Shown piece after piece: positions 52,732 to 62,200 of a stretch of DNA of 64,000 nt. The notes below the pieces were generated by a model, which was given only the letters and a program-made list of their open reading frames with translations, was not told where the DNA came from and did not search any database. This stretch comes from Nostoc sp. NMS8 (GTDB lineage: Bacteria; Cyanobacteriota; Cyanobacteriia; Cyanobacteriales; Nostocaceae), in assembly GCF_017115045.1 (NCBI RefSeq), contig NZ_JABXKK010000109.1, forward strand, positions 1-64,000, written 5' to 3'. The stretch's first letter is position 1; each line of letters begins with the position of its first letter. The position numbers and the translations under genes are program-made.

Positions 52732-53988
52732 ATGACCATAACGCAGCTTGGGCAAATTTCCCCTCAACCAACACCGCCAAATGAGCAGGAATATGAATAT
52801 GATTTGGTAATTGTCGGAGGTGGGATTATTGGATTAACTCTAGCCTCTGCTTTAAAAGATTCTGGCTTGAGTGTCTTGCTAATTGAAGCGAAAGTGGCAT
52901 CAGCGGCGGTAGCCAAGGGACAAGCTTATGCAGTTCACAAACTTTCGTCGCTAATTTATGAAGGTATTGGCGTTTGGGAGAAAATGTTGCCTCAAATCGC
53001 TAAATATTGCCGAGTCCGTCTTTCTGATGCCGATTATCCCAATGTGGTGGAATTTACCACAGATGATATAAATACAGCAGAATTGGGTTATGTGGCAGAA
53101 CACCAAGCGCTATTGCAGCCGTTGCAAGATTTCGTCCAAGATTGCCCAAATGTGACTTATTTCTGTCCGGCGGAAGTGGTAAATACGCAATACCAGCAGA
53201 ATATAGTCGCCATCGATATAAAAGTTGCCGATCAGCTAAGGACAGTTCGCAGCAAATTAGTTGTCGCAGCAGATGGATCGCGATCGCCAATTCGGCAAGC
53301 TGCTGGCATTAAAACTTCCGGCTGGAAATATTGGCAATCTTGCATTGTGGCATTTGTCAAACCAGAAAAACCCCACAATAACACCGCTTACGAGAGATTT
53401 TGGTCTAGCGGGCCCTTTGCGATTTTACCTTTACCGGGGAACCGTTGCCGCATTGTCTGGACAGCGCCCCATGAAGAAGCAAAAGCTTTGTGTGCTTTAA
53501 ATGATGAGCAATTTTTGGCAGAACTAAGCCACCGCTATGGCGATCAGATGGGGAAACTGGAATTACTAGGCGATCGCTTTGTTTTTCAAGTACAACTCAT
53601 GCAAAGCGATCGCTACGTTCTCCCCCGACTAGCATTAATTGGTGATGCGGCGCACAATTGCCATCCCGTCGGCGGACAAGGTTTAAATTTAGGTATTCGG
53701 GATGCAGCGGCTTTGGCGCAAGTAATTCAAGCAGCGCACAAGGCGGGTAAAGATATTGGCGATATTCAGATTCTCAAAGGTTATGAACGCTGGCGCAAGC
53801 TAGAGAATCTGACAATTTTAGGTTTCACCGATTTATTAGATCGGATGTTTTCTAATAATTTCTTCCCTGTGGTAGTAGTTCGTCGTCTGGGTTTATGGTT
53901 TTTACAGCGAGTACCTGTATTAAAAGTATTTATGCTCAAATTGATGATTGGCTTGAAGGGACGGACTCCAGAATTAGCAAAACGATAA
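52732..53988 (+). CDS. UbiH/VisC-like FAD-dependent monooxygenase
   Basis: The 418 residues have the p-hydroxybenzoate-hydroxylase-type FAD layout: the dinucleotide motif LVIVGGGIIGLTLA near 26-38, a DG motif VVAADGSRSPIRQA, and the GD motif LIGDAAHNCHPVGGQGLNLG. The Ubi-type subgroup hydroxylates quinone head groups or similar aromatics; cyanobacterial members are not well characterised. A hairpin 48 bp after its stop is a likely terminator. Placement after cofG is probably coincidental, as deazaflavin use by this family is not known. Confidence 0.87.
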   Translation: MTITQLGQISPQPTPPNEQEYEYDLVIVGGGIIGLTLASALKDSGLSVLLIEAKVASAAVAKGQAYAVHKLSSLIYEGIGVWEKMLPQIAKYCRVRLSDADYPNVVEFTTDDINTAELGYVAEHQALLQPLQDFVQDCPNVTYFCPAEVVNTQYQQNIVAIDIKVADQLRTVRSKLVVAADGSRSPIRQAAGIKTSGWKYWQSCIVAFVKPEKPHNNTAYERFWSSGPFAILPLPGNRCRIVWTAPHEEAKALCALNDEQFLAELSHRYGDQMGKLELLGDRFVFQVQLMQSDRYVLPRLALIGDAAHNCHPVGGQGLNLGIRDAAALAQVIQAAHKAGKDIGDIQILKGYERWRKLENLTILGFTDLLDRMFSNNFFPVVVVRRLGLWFLQRVPVLKVFMLKLMIGLKGRTPELAKR

Positions 53989-54406
53989 ACTCCTTTGGGG
54001 AATTCAAATTTGCTTTCGTCTAAATCAAAACACTTAGATACCCGACTTCTCTAATAAGTTGGGTATCTGCTTATTCACCACTGATTTAGGATTGCTATAT
54101 TTCATAACCGTTTATCTTATATCCAATACCATAAAAGTACACCAATCTAATTATTCTTTTGCCAATAGTAATTATTAGAATTATCAATAGTACTAATTGT
54201 TAATTCTTTGCAGAAATAGTATTTACTATAATTTAATACTTGCGACATAACCTGATGCTTTGATAAGTCAAATTAGGAAGAGACTTTCTGATTTGCAAAT
54301 TTTAAAGTTAACAAGACCATCTTGCTAACTTTAAATTTACTTATCAATGTCATTTAAATATCGCAATCAAATTTGTCACCATTTCATATATAGATTGGGA
54401 GTTATC
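53989..54406. other. Intergenic region upstream of the porin gene
   Basis: Apart from the hairpin at 54036-54068, no feature is seen. The DNA is AT-rich and contains the porin promoter; 'ttgggag' lies 6-12 bp before the chosen porin ATG. Confidence 0.45.
54036..54068. terminator. Hairpin AGATACCCGACTT / AAGTTGGGTATCT
   Basis: AGATACCCGACTT (54036-54048) pairs with AAGTTGGGTATCT (54056-54068) with one G-U pair. It lies 48 bp after the hydroxylase stop. It is the same family as hairpins near 30578 and 46174. Confidence 0.65.
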
Positions 54407-56281
54407 ATGGCAAAATATCTACTAGCTTCTGCTGGGGGAGTGTGCTTTTTATGGTTAATTACTGGCTTATCACCAGTACAAGCCCTGCCTAGTTTAGAGA
54501 TTGAAAATAAAAATGCAGCAATTTCTCAAGATATTGAAAGCCATGAAAAAGTTTATTTTAACAAAAGCAATTTAGCCAATGCTATTTCTGATGAATTACC
54601 GATATCTAATGAAAGCCAAAAAAATTTAGAGGTAGATTCTGCTAATAATTCTTTACAGGTAATCACACCACAATCGACAAATTCATCTCAAGCATCAGAC
54701 AAACTTGCACAAGTAACATCCGTATCCCAATTGTCTGATGTACAGCCGACAGATTGGGCTTTTCAAGCACTACAATCTTTAGTTGAGCGCTATGGTTGTA
54801 TCGCAGGTTATCCCAATGAAACCTATCGCGGTAATCGAGCGATGACTCGCTATGAATTTGCGGCTGGCTTAAATGCTTGTTTATCTCGAATCAATGAACT
54901 AATTACGACATCAACTGCTGATTTGGTCAAAAAAGAGGATTTAGCCAAGTTACAGAAACTACAAGAACAATTTGCTGCGGAATTGGTAACATTACGGGGT
55001 CGAGTAGATGCTGTAGAAGAACGTGCAGCAAAACTAGAAGCAAATCAGTTTTCTACTACTACCAAACTTAATGGTGAGGCAATTATTGCTGGTATTGGTG
55101 CTACTGGCGGCGCTCCCAATCAGAGCGATCCGAACTTCATGCTAGTAAATAGAGTGCGGTTAAATCTCACCACTAGCTTTACTGGTAAAGATTCATTAAT
55201 TACTGGATTGCAAGCCTATAACTTTTTGGGTGGAACCGATGGACAGGGTAGCTTACAACAAAGTTTAGGATTAGCTTCACCGCTTTTAAGTGCAAGTAGC
55301 GCTCGTACCAGTTTTGAGCCGCAATTTCCGGGGATAAATGTCAATACTTTGTCGGGTGTTGGCGCAAACAGCGTTCAGCTTTACAAATTGCTGTATATTT
55401 TTCCCGTCGCTAATAAATTAACCTTGTTTGCGGGAACTGCGGCGGAAACATCAGATGCTTTCCCAGCAATTACGCCTTTTTATGGTGAAGGACAAGAATC
55501 AATTTCTCGTTTTGGCAACTTGAATCCTGTACTACGGGTTTCTGGTGGAACTTCGGGTACTGGTTTAGCATCGGCGGCAGGATTTATTTTTAATATTTCG
55601 CCAAATTTGGATTTAAGAGCTTTATACGGCAGTGTAAATGCCAATTTACCCGAAAAATCTGCGACTGAGGCAGTACCAGGAGTTTCTACTACACCTTTGG
55701 GAGCAGGTTTATTTAGTGGTAGTAGTATTATTGCCACACAGTTAACCTTCAAGCCAAGTGCCGCTCTGGATATTGGTTTAAACTATGCCCACAGTTATCA
55801 CGAAATCAATATTTTGGCTACAGGATTAGTTAGTAGTGATATCGGTGCTTTAGCAGGGGTTGCAACTGGAACACCGCTCACACTCAACTCTGTTGGTGGT
55901 ACGGTAACATGGCGATTATCTCCCAAGATAGCCTTATCTGGCTACGGTGCAGCAATATTTGCTGATGCTGCTTCTAATACCGTGGATGCTTCCACCACCT
56001 TTACAAGTTGGATGGCGGGAATTCACTTCAAAGATTTATTCAAGTCAGGGAACACTGCTGGAATTCTTTTTGGTCAACCCCTTTTCCGTACTGATGCTAG
56101 TGGTTCGGCTCAACTTGGTGAAAATCGAGCTACTCCTTACCATTTGGAAGGGTATTATCGCGTGAAACTCAGCGATAATATCAGCATCACCCCTGGTGCT
56201 TTTATTCTATTTAACCCAGAAGGTGACAGCAGAAACGAAACAACAACTGTAGGTGTACTTCGTACTACTTTTACCTTTTAA
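54407..56281 (+). CDS. SLH-domain OprB/iron-uptake porin
   Basis: From ATG 54407 the 624 residues have a signal peptide (AKYLLASAGGVCFLW...SPVQA), a low-complexity segment, and one SLH domain (VSQLSDVQPTDWAFQALQSL, then GYPN). A coiled coil follows (LQEQFAAELVTLRGRVDAVEERAAKLE), then a beta-barrel rich in alternating strands ending in Phe (TTFTF). This is the cyanobacterial outer-membrane porin layout, in which the SLH domain binds peptidoglycan; related proteins pass inorganic ions such as iron. I reject an ATG at 54347, which would put 20 charged residues before the signal. Confidence 0.9.
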   Translation: MAKYLLASAGGVCFLWLITGLSPVQALPSLEIENKNAAISQDIESHEKVYFNKSNLANAISDELPISNESQKNLEVDSANNSLQVITPQSTNSSQASDKLAQVTSVSQLSDVQPTDWAFQALQSLVERYGCIAGYPNETYRGNRAMTRYEFAAGLNACLSRINELITTSTADLVKKEDLAKLQKLQEQFAAELVTLRGRVDAVEERAAKLEANQFSTTTKLNGEAIIAGIGATGGAPNQSDPNFMLVNRVRLNLTTSFTGKDSLITGLQAYNFLGGTDGQGSLQQSLGLASPLLSASSARTSFEPQFPGINVNTLSGVGANSVQLYKLLYIFPVANKLTLFAGTAAETSDAFPAITPFYGEGQESISRFGNLNPVLRVSGGTSGTGLASAAGFIFNISPNLDLRALYGSVNANLPEKSATEAVPGVSTTPLGAGLFSGSSIIATQLTFKPSAALDIGLNYAHSYHEINILATGLVSSDIGALAGVATGTPLTLNSVGGTVTWRLSPKIALSGYGAAIFADAASNTVDASTTFTSWMAGIHFKDLFKSGNTAGILFGQPLFRTDASGSAQLGENRATPYHLEGYYRVKLSDNISITPGAFILFNPEGDSRNETTTVGVLRTTFTF

Positions 56282-56335
56282 CATGAGCAGCAAAGTAGTA
56301 CAAACTTACCTTTTTTGGCTGTGTTTTAATACTTT

Positions 56336-57907
56336 TTAAATTTGCAAAAAGTTAGCGATCGCTTGTGGTAATGGCAGAATGATTACAATCAATAAAGCCA
56401 TTGCCAGTAATCCCAAAACGTCACGTTGGTTATCCAATTCAGTGACATCATTCAGTGCCGGTTCATCAATCAACGGCATAAATAATAAGATAATCGCCCA
56501 CACCAAAAATTCTTCTCGTACTAAAGCCAGTAATAGCAACAACATCCGAGCAATTTGACCAATTACGAGAGCAGTTCTTTGTCCAAACATCGCATGGACA
56601 ATATGACCGCCATCCAGTTGTCCTACAGGCATTAAATTTAACGCTGTGACAATTAGTCCCAGAAAACCTGCGACTGCAACTGGATGCAAGTCAAGGGCTG
56701 ATTTTGCTGTTAACTGACTTCCCAAAGCTAACTTCGAGAGTATCGCCAGTAAAATTGAATACTTAGGATTCAGGGCATCAGGATTCAAAAGTCGGGTTTT
56801 TTCATTCAGGGAAACTATATCAGAATGAGCCAAGCCCCATATTAGTAATGGCAAGGTAACAATAAAACCTGCAAATGGCCCAGCAATACTAATATCAAAT
56901 AAAGCTTTACGGTTGGGAATGGGACTACGCATCTGAATAAATGCACCAAAAGTTCCCAAAAAGAAAGGCACGGGAATAAAGTAAGGCAAGGTCGAGCGAA
57001 TCTTGTAAAATCTCGCTGTCAAATAATGCCCAAGTTCGTGAATGCCCAAAATAGTCATCAATCCTAAAGCATAAGGTAATCCTTTGAATAGGACATTTGG
57101 GTTAGATAGAACTGTGAACAGAGAGCTAATATTCCATATAGGCGGCAGAGTAACACCAGCAATTTCCACACCGACCAAGGTAGTAGTTAGTAAAGTAGCT
57201 ACGAGTAGTAAAAGTGCTAATCCTGGTCGAGTTAAGCGTTCTTGGTCGCGTCGTGGTGTATTTCTTTCTTTAGCAGCTTGAACGTTAGGAACCAGCACAA
57301 AGAAAGGTTTATCATTTAGACCTTCTTGAAAGATTAGCAAGAAGCGATCGCCAAATTGTGCTTCAATATTAGTCTTAATCTGCTGGTAAGCATTGCTGGC
57401 TTTAGTTCGCAACTGACCACGGCAAATGACAGATTGGGGTCGATACTCAATATTTTGAACGTAGTATACAGACCAAGGAAAACAATTTCGTAGTAGGGTT
57501 TCTTCTATTGGTTCAATGGGACGCACTATTGGTTCTGGGGTAGGCTGGATAGTCGGCTGCAATTCTGAGGCTTGGGGTTGGGCTTCGGTCTGTGTATCTC
57601 TTGGTACTTGACGCCCCCATTGAAACAACATCCAGTACAACACTGTGCAAACAAATATTGACCAGATGATCAGCCCTGGCGGTGGCGGTTGTTTCGCACC
57701 GTAGAACAGTGTCCATCCACTCAACAGAAATGCTGGTGTCATTAAAACCAGCCACAACAACCATACTGGTGTTCGGGTGATGTGAGCGACGCTGTGCTGC
57801 ACCATTAGATAAGTAGCTAGCCCCAGCAGGAGGATAAACAGAAACCAAAATGCCATATTATCTTCAGTAATTTTGACAAAACGCCCCACCAGTAGCTTCA
57901 GCACCAT
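56336..57907 (-). CDS. Site-2 protease family M50 metalloprotease
   Basis: The protein (about 523 aa from ATG 57907) is a membrane zinc protease of the S2P/EGY type. HELGH appears in ILGIHELGHYLTARF and the second metal-binding motif in NLMPVGQLDGGHIVHAMFG, where Asp is the third ligand. About eight hydrophobic segments are present. An N-terminal soluble part (about 120-230) is similar to the cyanobacterial and plastid EGY proteins. A TTG at 57940 would extend it, but ATG 57907 is better. It probably cleaves membrane-bound regulators. Confidence 0.9.
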   Translation of the reverse strand: MVLKLLVGRFVKITEDNMAFWFLFILLLGLATYLMVQHSVAHITRTPVWLLWLVLMTPAFLLSGWTLFYGAKQPPPPGLIIWSIFVCTVLYWMLFQWGRQVPRDTQTEAQPQASELQPTIQPTPEPIVRPIEPIEETLLRNCFPWSVYYVQNIEYRPQSVICRGQLRTKASNAYQQIKTNIEAQFGDRFLLIFQEGLNDKPFFVLVPNVQAAKERNTPRRDQERLTRPGLALLLLVATLLTTTLVGVEIAGVTLPPIWNISSLFTVLSNPNVLFKGLPYALGLMTILGIHELGHYLTARFYKIRSTLPYFIPVPFFLGTFGAFIQMRSPIPNRKALFDISIAGPFAGFIVTLPLLIWGLAHSDIVSLNEKTRLLNPDALNPKYSILLAILSKLALGSQLTAKSALDLHPVAVAGFLGLIVTALNLMPVGQLDGGHIVHAMFGQRTALVIGQIARMLLLLLALVREEFLVWAIILLFMPLIDEPALNDVTELDNQRDVLGLLAMALLIVIILPLPQAIANFLQI

Positions 57908-57954
57908 AGCATTAACTACAAGGCAGACCTCAAATCCCAATTTTTTTCATAAAG

Positions 57955-58125
57955 GTTAACAGGGGATTGGGGACTGGGTATTGGGTATTGGGAACTGGGT
58001 ATTTGGGACTGGGTATTGGGTATTGGGAAAGAAATTCTTTTAAGATTTGGTTGGTATACCAATCTCCATTCAAGTCTTACCCAGTCCCCAGTCCCCAGTC
58101 TCCAATACCCAATCTCCAGTTCAAT
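57955..58125. repeat. STRR array 'gggtatt / ggggact' and inverse
   Basis: Units of 'ggggact' and 'gggtatt' (57961-58028) are answered by the inverse 'cccagtc' and 'caatacc' units (58078-58122). This covers almost the whole spacer between two divergent genes, so it overlaps their promoters or leaders. Confidence 0.75.
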
Positions 58126-58186
58126 TCTTGAGAATTTCCACACTGTAACCAGATTGTCCACAACTCCCAGTTTCGGTTCTTTGATT

Positions 58187-58915
58187 ATGTGCCCTTTACC
58201 TCAACAACCAAGTCATACAACTAAGCCACCACGGGCTGTCTTCCTTGACGAAGTTCCTAGCGGAAGTTCTCTGCAATCGGACTTCACACAAGAGAGCATT
58301 TTTGCTTTTCCACCCAATCGGGACACATTAGGGGGAACCTCTTATCTTATTGTAAGAAATGAAGGCAATATCCTCATAGATTGCCCTGCCCTAGAGCAAA
58401 CAAATCAAGATTTTTTGCAAACTCATGGAGGCGTGCGTTGGTTATTTCTCACCCATCGAGGCGCAATTGGCAAGACTGCTGAATTTCAGCAAACCTTTGG
58501 CTGCGAGGTGCTGGTTCAAGAGCAAGAAGCTTATTTATTACCAGGCTTAACAGTAACTACCTTTAGGCAAGAATTTACTCTTGATGCAGCAACACAAGTG
58601 ATTTGGACACCAGGTCACTCTCCCGGCTCATCTTGTCTCTACTATAGTGAACTTGGAGGCATATTGTTTTCTGGTCGACACTTAGTTCCTAATCATCAGG
58701 GTGGAGCAGTACCATTACGGACAGCTAAGACCTTTCACTGGCCAAGACAAATTCAAAGTCTTCAATTATTGTTAAAAAGTTTTACACCAGAAACTCTGCG
58801 GTACATTTGTCCTGGAGCTAATACAGGCTTTCTCAGAGGCAAGCGAGTCATCGATCAAGCTTATCAACGCCTGGCCTCTTTGGATTTATCAACTTTGCTG
58901 CGACAGACTCTTTAA
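58187..58915 (+). CDS. Metallo-beta-lactamase-fold protein with degenerate metal site
   Basis: From ATG 58187 the 242 residues follow the MBL fold: GGTSYLIVRNEGNILIDCP, a LFLTHRGAIGK strand, TPGHSPGSSCLYYSE and ILFSGRHLVPN. The canonical HxHxDH motif is reduced to THRG, and the Asp after the second strand reads SGRH. Most zinc ligands are therefore missing, although the PGH is kept. It may be a catalytically inactive or differently metallated member. The start upstream at 58016 would run through an STRR and is rejected. Confidence 0.8.
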   Translation: MCPLPQQPSHTTKPPRAVFLDEVPSGSSLQSDFTQESIFAFPPNRDTLGGTSYLIVRNEGNILIDCPALEQTNQDFLQTHGGVRWLFLTHRGAIGKTAEFQQTFGCEVLVQEQEAYLLPGLTVTTFRQEFTLDAATQVIWTPGHSPGSSCLYYSELGGILFSGRHLVPNHQGGAVPLRTAKTFHWPRQIQSLQLLLKSFTPETLRYICPGANTGFLRGKRVIDQAYQRLASLDLSTLLRQTL

Positions 58916-59261
58916 ACTCAGGATTAATAAGTAATAAGTAATAAGTAAAAAGATAATCCCCATAAATAAATTTAGTGGATTTAATAAGGACATATTATTT
59001 CTCTCTACGAGACGCCAAAGGCGAACGTGCTATGCATCTCGAAATAAATGTTTTTATTTCGTTACATAAATAAATTTAGGGGCTTGTAACCATTTTTTCT
59101 TATTCTCTCTTTAGCCTTTTAACTTTTTACTTTTGCCTTGTTCGGTCACTTTGTTCTCTTCCTCATGCCCAATCCCTAATCCCCAATCCCCTAACATTTG
59201 TTAACCAAGAGATTGTCATGGGAATTATAACGTTAGCACACAGAAATTTTCGTAAAAGTTT
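58916..59261. other. Intergenic region with MITE-like direct/inverted repeats
   Basis: No gene is present. The 15-bp word cataaataaatttag occurs at 58961-58975 and 59065-59079. The longer version to 59088 is the exact inverse of 25598-25620. STRR-like 'aataagt' units lie at 58926-58947. A short pyrimidine-rich STRR follows at 59165-59192. The promoter of the kinase gene should lie just before 59262. Confidence 0.55.
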
Positions 59262-62200
59262 ATGAGCGCAAAAGTTGATGGAACTTTAAAGATCGCTGGG
59301 TATCAAACTATAGAAGAACTTTATTCAGGTTCTCGTACCCAAGTGTATCGGGCAATTCGGGAATGCGATCGCCTACCAGTTGTCATCAAGCTCTTAAAAC
59401 GAGAATACCCAAGTTTTAGCGAATTAGTACAGTTTCGCAACCAATATGCGATCGCTAAAAATCTAGATATTGCCAACATTATCAAACCCTACAGCCTGGA
59501 AACCTATTACAATGGCTATGCCCTAGTGATGGAGGACTTTGGTGGCATTAGCTTGCGGCAGTTTACTCAAGGAAAAACACTGACATTAGAGCAATTTTTA
59601 CCCATTGCTCTGCAACTGCTAGACATTTTACACCAGTTACATCAACAGCGCGTTATTCACAAAGATATTAAACCAGCCAACATCTTGATTCACCCTCCTA
59701 CGAAACAAATCAAGCTGATTGACTTCAGTATTGCCTCACTATTACCACGAGAAACCCAGGAGATCCAAAGTCCTAACGGGTTGGAGGGAACGCTAGCGTA
59801 TCTGTCGCCAGAACAAACTGGACGGATGAACCGGGGCATTGACTACCGCAGCGACTTTTATTCATTAGGCGTGACTTTCTTTGAACTACTAAGCGGAAAA
59901 TTGCCCTTTGAATCCCATGAACCGATGGAGTTGGTGCATTGCCACATTGCGAAACTTCCACCCATTGTGTGCGATTTCAACCCCGATTTGCCCTTGATGC
60001 TGGGCGAGATTATCCGCAAACTGATGGCGAAGAATGTCGAAGACCGCTATCAGAGTACTATGGGACTTAAACATGACCTTGTTACCTGCTTAGAACAGTG
60101 GCGAGAAACAGGTAAGCACACTTGGTTTGAGTTGGGACAGCGAGATATTAGCGATCGCTTTCTTATTCCCGAAAAACTTTACGGACGCGAATCGGAAGTA
60201 CAGACGTTACTGGAAGCATTTGGCCATGTTGCCAATGGTGGCTCCCAACTGATGCTGGTGGCAGGTTTCTCTGGCATTGGCAAAACCGCAGTCGTCAATG
60301 AAGTGCATAAGCCGATTATGCGCTGGAACGGCTACTTCATCAAGGGCAAATACGACCAGTTCAACCGCAACATTCCTCTGTCTGCTTTTGTCCAAGCCTT
60401 TCGTGACTTGATGGGACAGTTGCTTAGTGAAAGCGATCGCCAACTAGAGCAATGGCAGAATAAGATTTTAGCGGCAGTTGGAGATAATGGGCAACTCCTG
60501 ATCGAGGTGATTCCAGAACTGGAGCAGATTATAGGTAAACAGCCTGCGAGCGCAGAATTATCGGGTAGTGCGGCACAGAACCGTTTCAATCTGCTGTTTC
60601 AAAAGTTTATTCAAGTTTTTACCACACCAGAGCATCCGTTGGTGATGTTTCTCGATGATTTACAGTGGGCAGATTCGGCATCACTTAATTTGCTGAAGCT
60701 GTTGATGTTCCAGGGGGATTGCGGCTATCTATTGATTATTGGTGCATACCGCGATAACGAAGTATTTCCAGTTCATCCACTCATATTGACCCTAGATGAG
60801 ATTGAAAAGGCATCCTCCCACATCAATACTCTGACTCTATTTCCCTTGAGTAAAGCAGATGTGAATCATTTAATCGCCGATTCCCTCAGTTGTGCAACAG
60901 AACAAGCATTGCCGTTAACGGAGTTGGTTTATCAAAAAGCTAAAGGTAATCCCTTTTTCACGACTCAGTTTTTGAAAGTGCTACATGAGGATAGGCTGAT
61001 TACCTTTGATTGGGAGGTAGGTTTTTGGCAGTGTGATGTGACGCAAGTAAGAGCGATCGCTATCACCGATGATGTGGTGGAATTTATGGCCCAACAGCTT
61101 CAGAAATTGCCCGATATCACTCAAAATGTTTTGAAACTGGCAGCCTGTATCGGCAATCAGTTTGATTTGGCGACATTGGCGATCGTTTCTGAAAAGTCAG
61201 AGACGGAAACCGCTTCAGACTTGTGGAAAGCATTACAAGAAGGATTTATCATTCCCATCAATGAAATTTACAAGTTTTATCAGGATTCCTCGTTGGTGAT
61301 TGGTCATTTGCAAATGACCAATCACCAAGCACAAATGACGGTTTACAAATTCTTGCACGATCGCGTCCAACAAGCTGCTTATTCCCTAATTCCAGACGCA
61401 CAAAAACAAATCGCTCACCTAAAAATTGGGCAACTATTACTGACTCATACGCCAGTTCCCAAACAAGACGAAAAATTGTTTGAAATTGTTAACCAACTTA
61501 ATATCGGTAAATCCCTAATAGTCCATCTATCTGAGCAAATAGAACTCGCCCAACTCAATCTAAAAGCTGGACAAAAAGCCAGAGCCGCAACTGCCTATAT
61601 AGCCGCATTTGAATATTGCACTATAGGTATTTCCTTGTTAGCTGAAGATATGTGGCAAAGCCAGTATGAGTTAACCTTAGCTCTCTATGAAGCTGCTACT
61701 GAAGCTGCTTACCTGAGCGGCAACTTTCAGCAGATGACACAATTAGCGGCAGTCATCATCGAACACTCTAGAAACTTGTTGGATACAGTCAAGGTTTATG
61801 AAGTTCAAATTCAAGCTGCTCAAGCTCAACATCAATTTATAGAGGCAGTGCAGATTGCCCTGAAGATTGTAGAACGTCTAGGAACGAGTTTTCCTGAGCA
61901 ACCAAGTCAATTAGATATTGCACAGGCATTCGAGGCGACTAAATCGATCCTGGCAGGCAGGCAACCGTTGGACTTAATCACTCTGCCCCAGATTGCAAAC
62001 CCTAACAAATTAGCAGTTATACGGATTCTTGCGGCTGTCTCTTCTGCTGCCTTTGTCGTCACTCCAGCACTCTTACCGTTTATTACCCTTGAGCAGGTAA
62101 ATTTATCCGTTCAATATGGCAACACCTCATTTTCGGCAATTGGCTATGCCTACTACGGACTAATACTTTGTGGAATGGTAGGAGAGATTGACTTTGGCTA

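Noticed and set aside
58016..58186. N-terminal extension of the MBL-fold protein
   Set aside because: The 57 added residues would be encoded by STRR units and show no conservation with the family.
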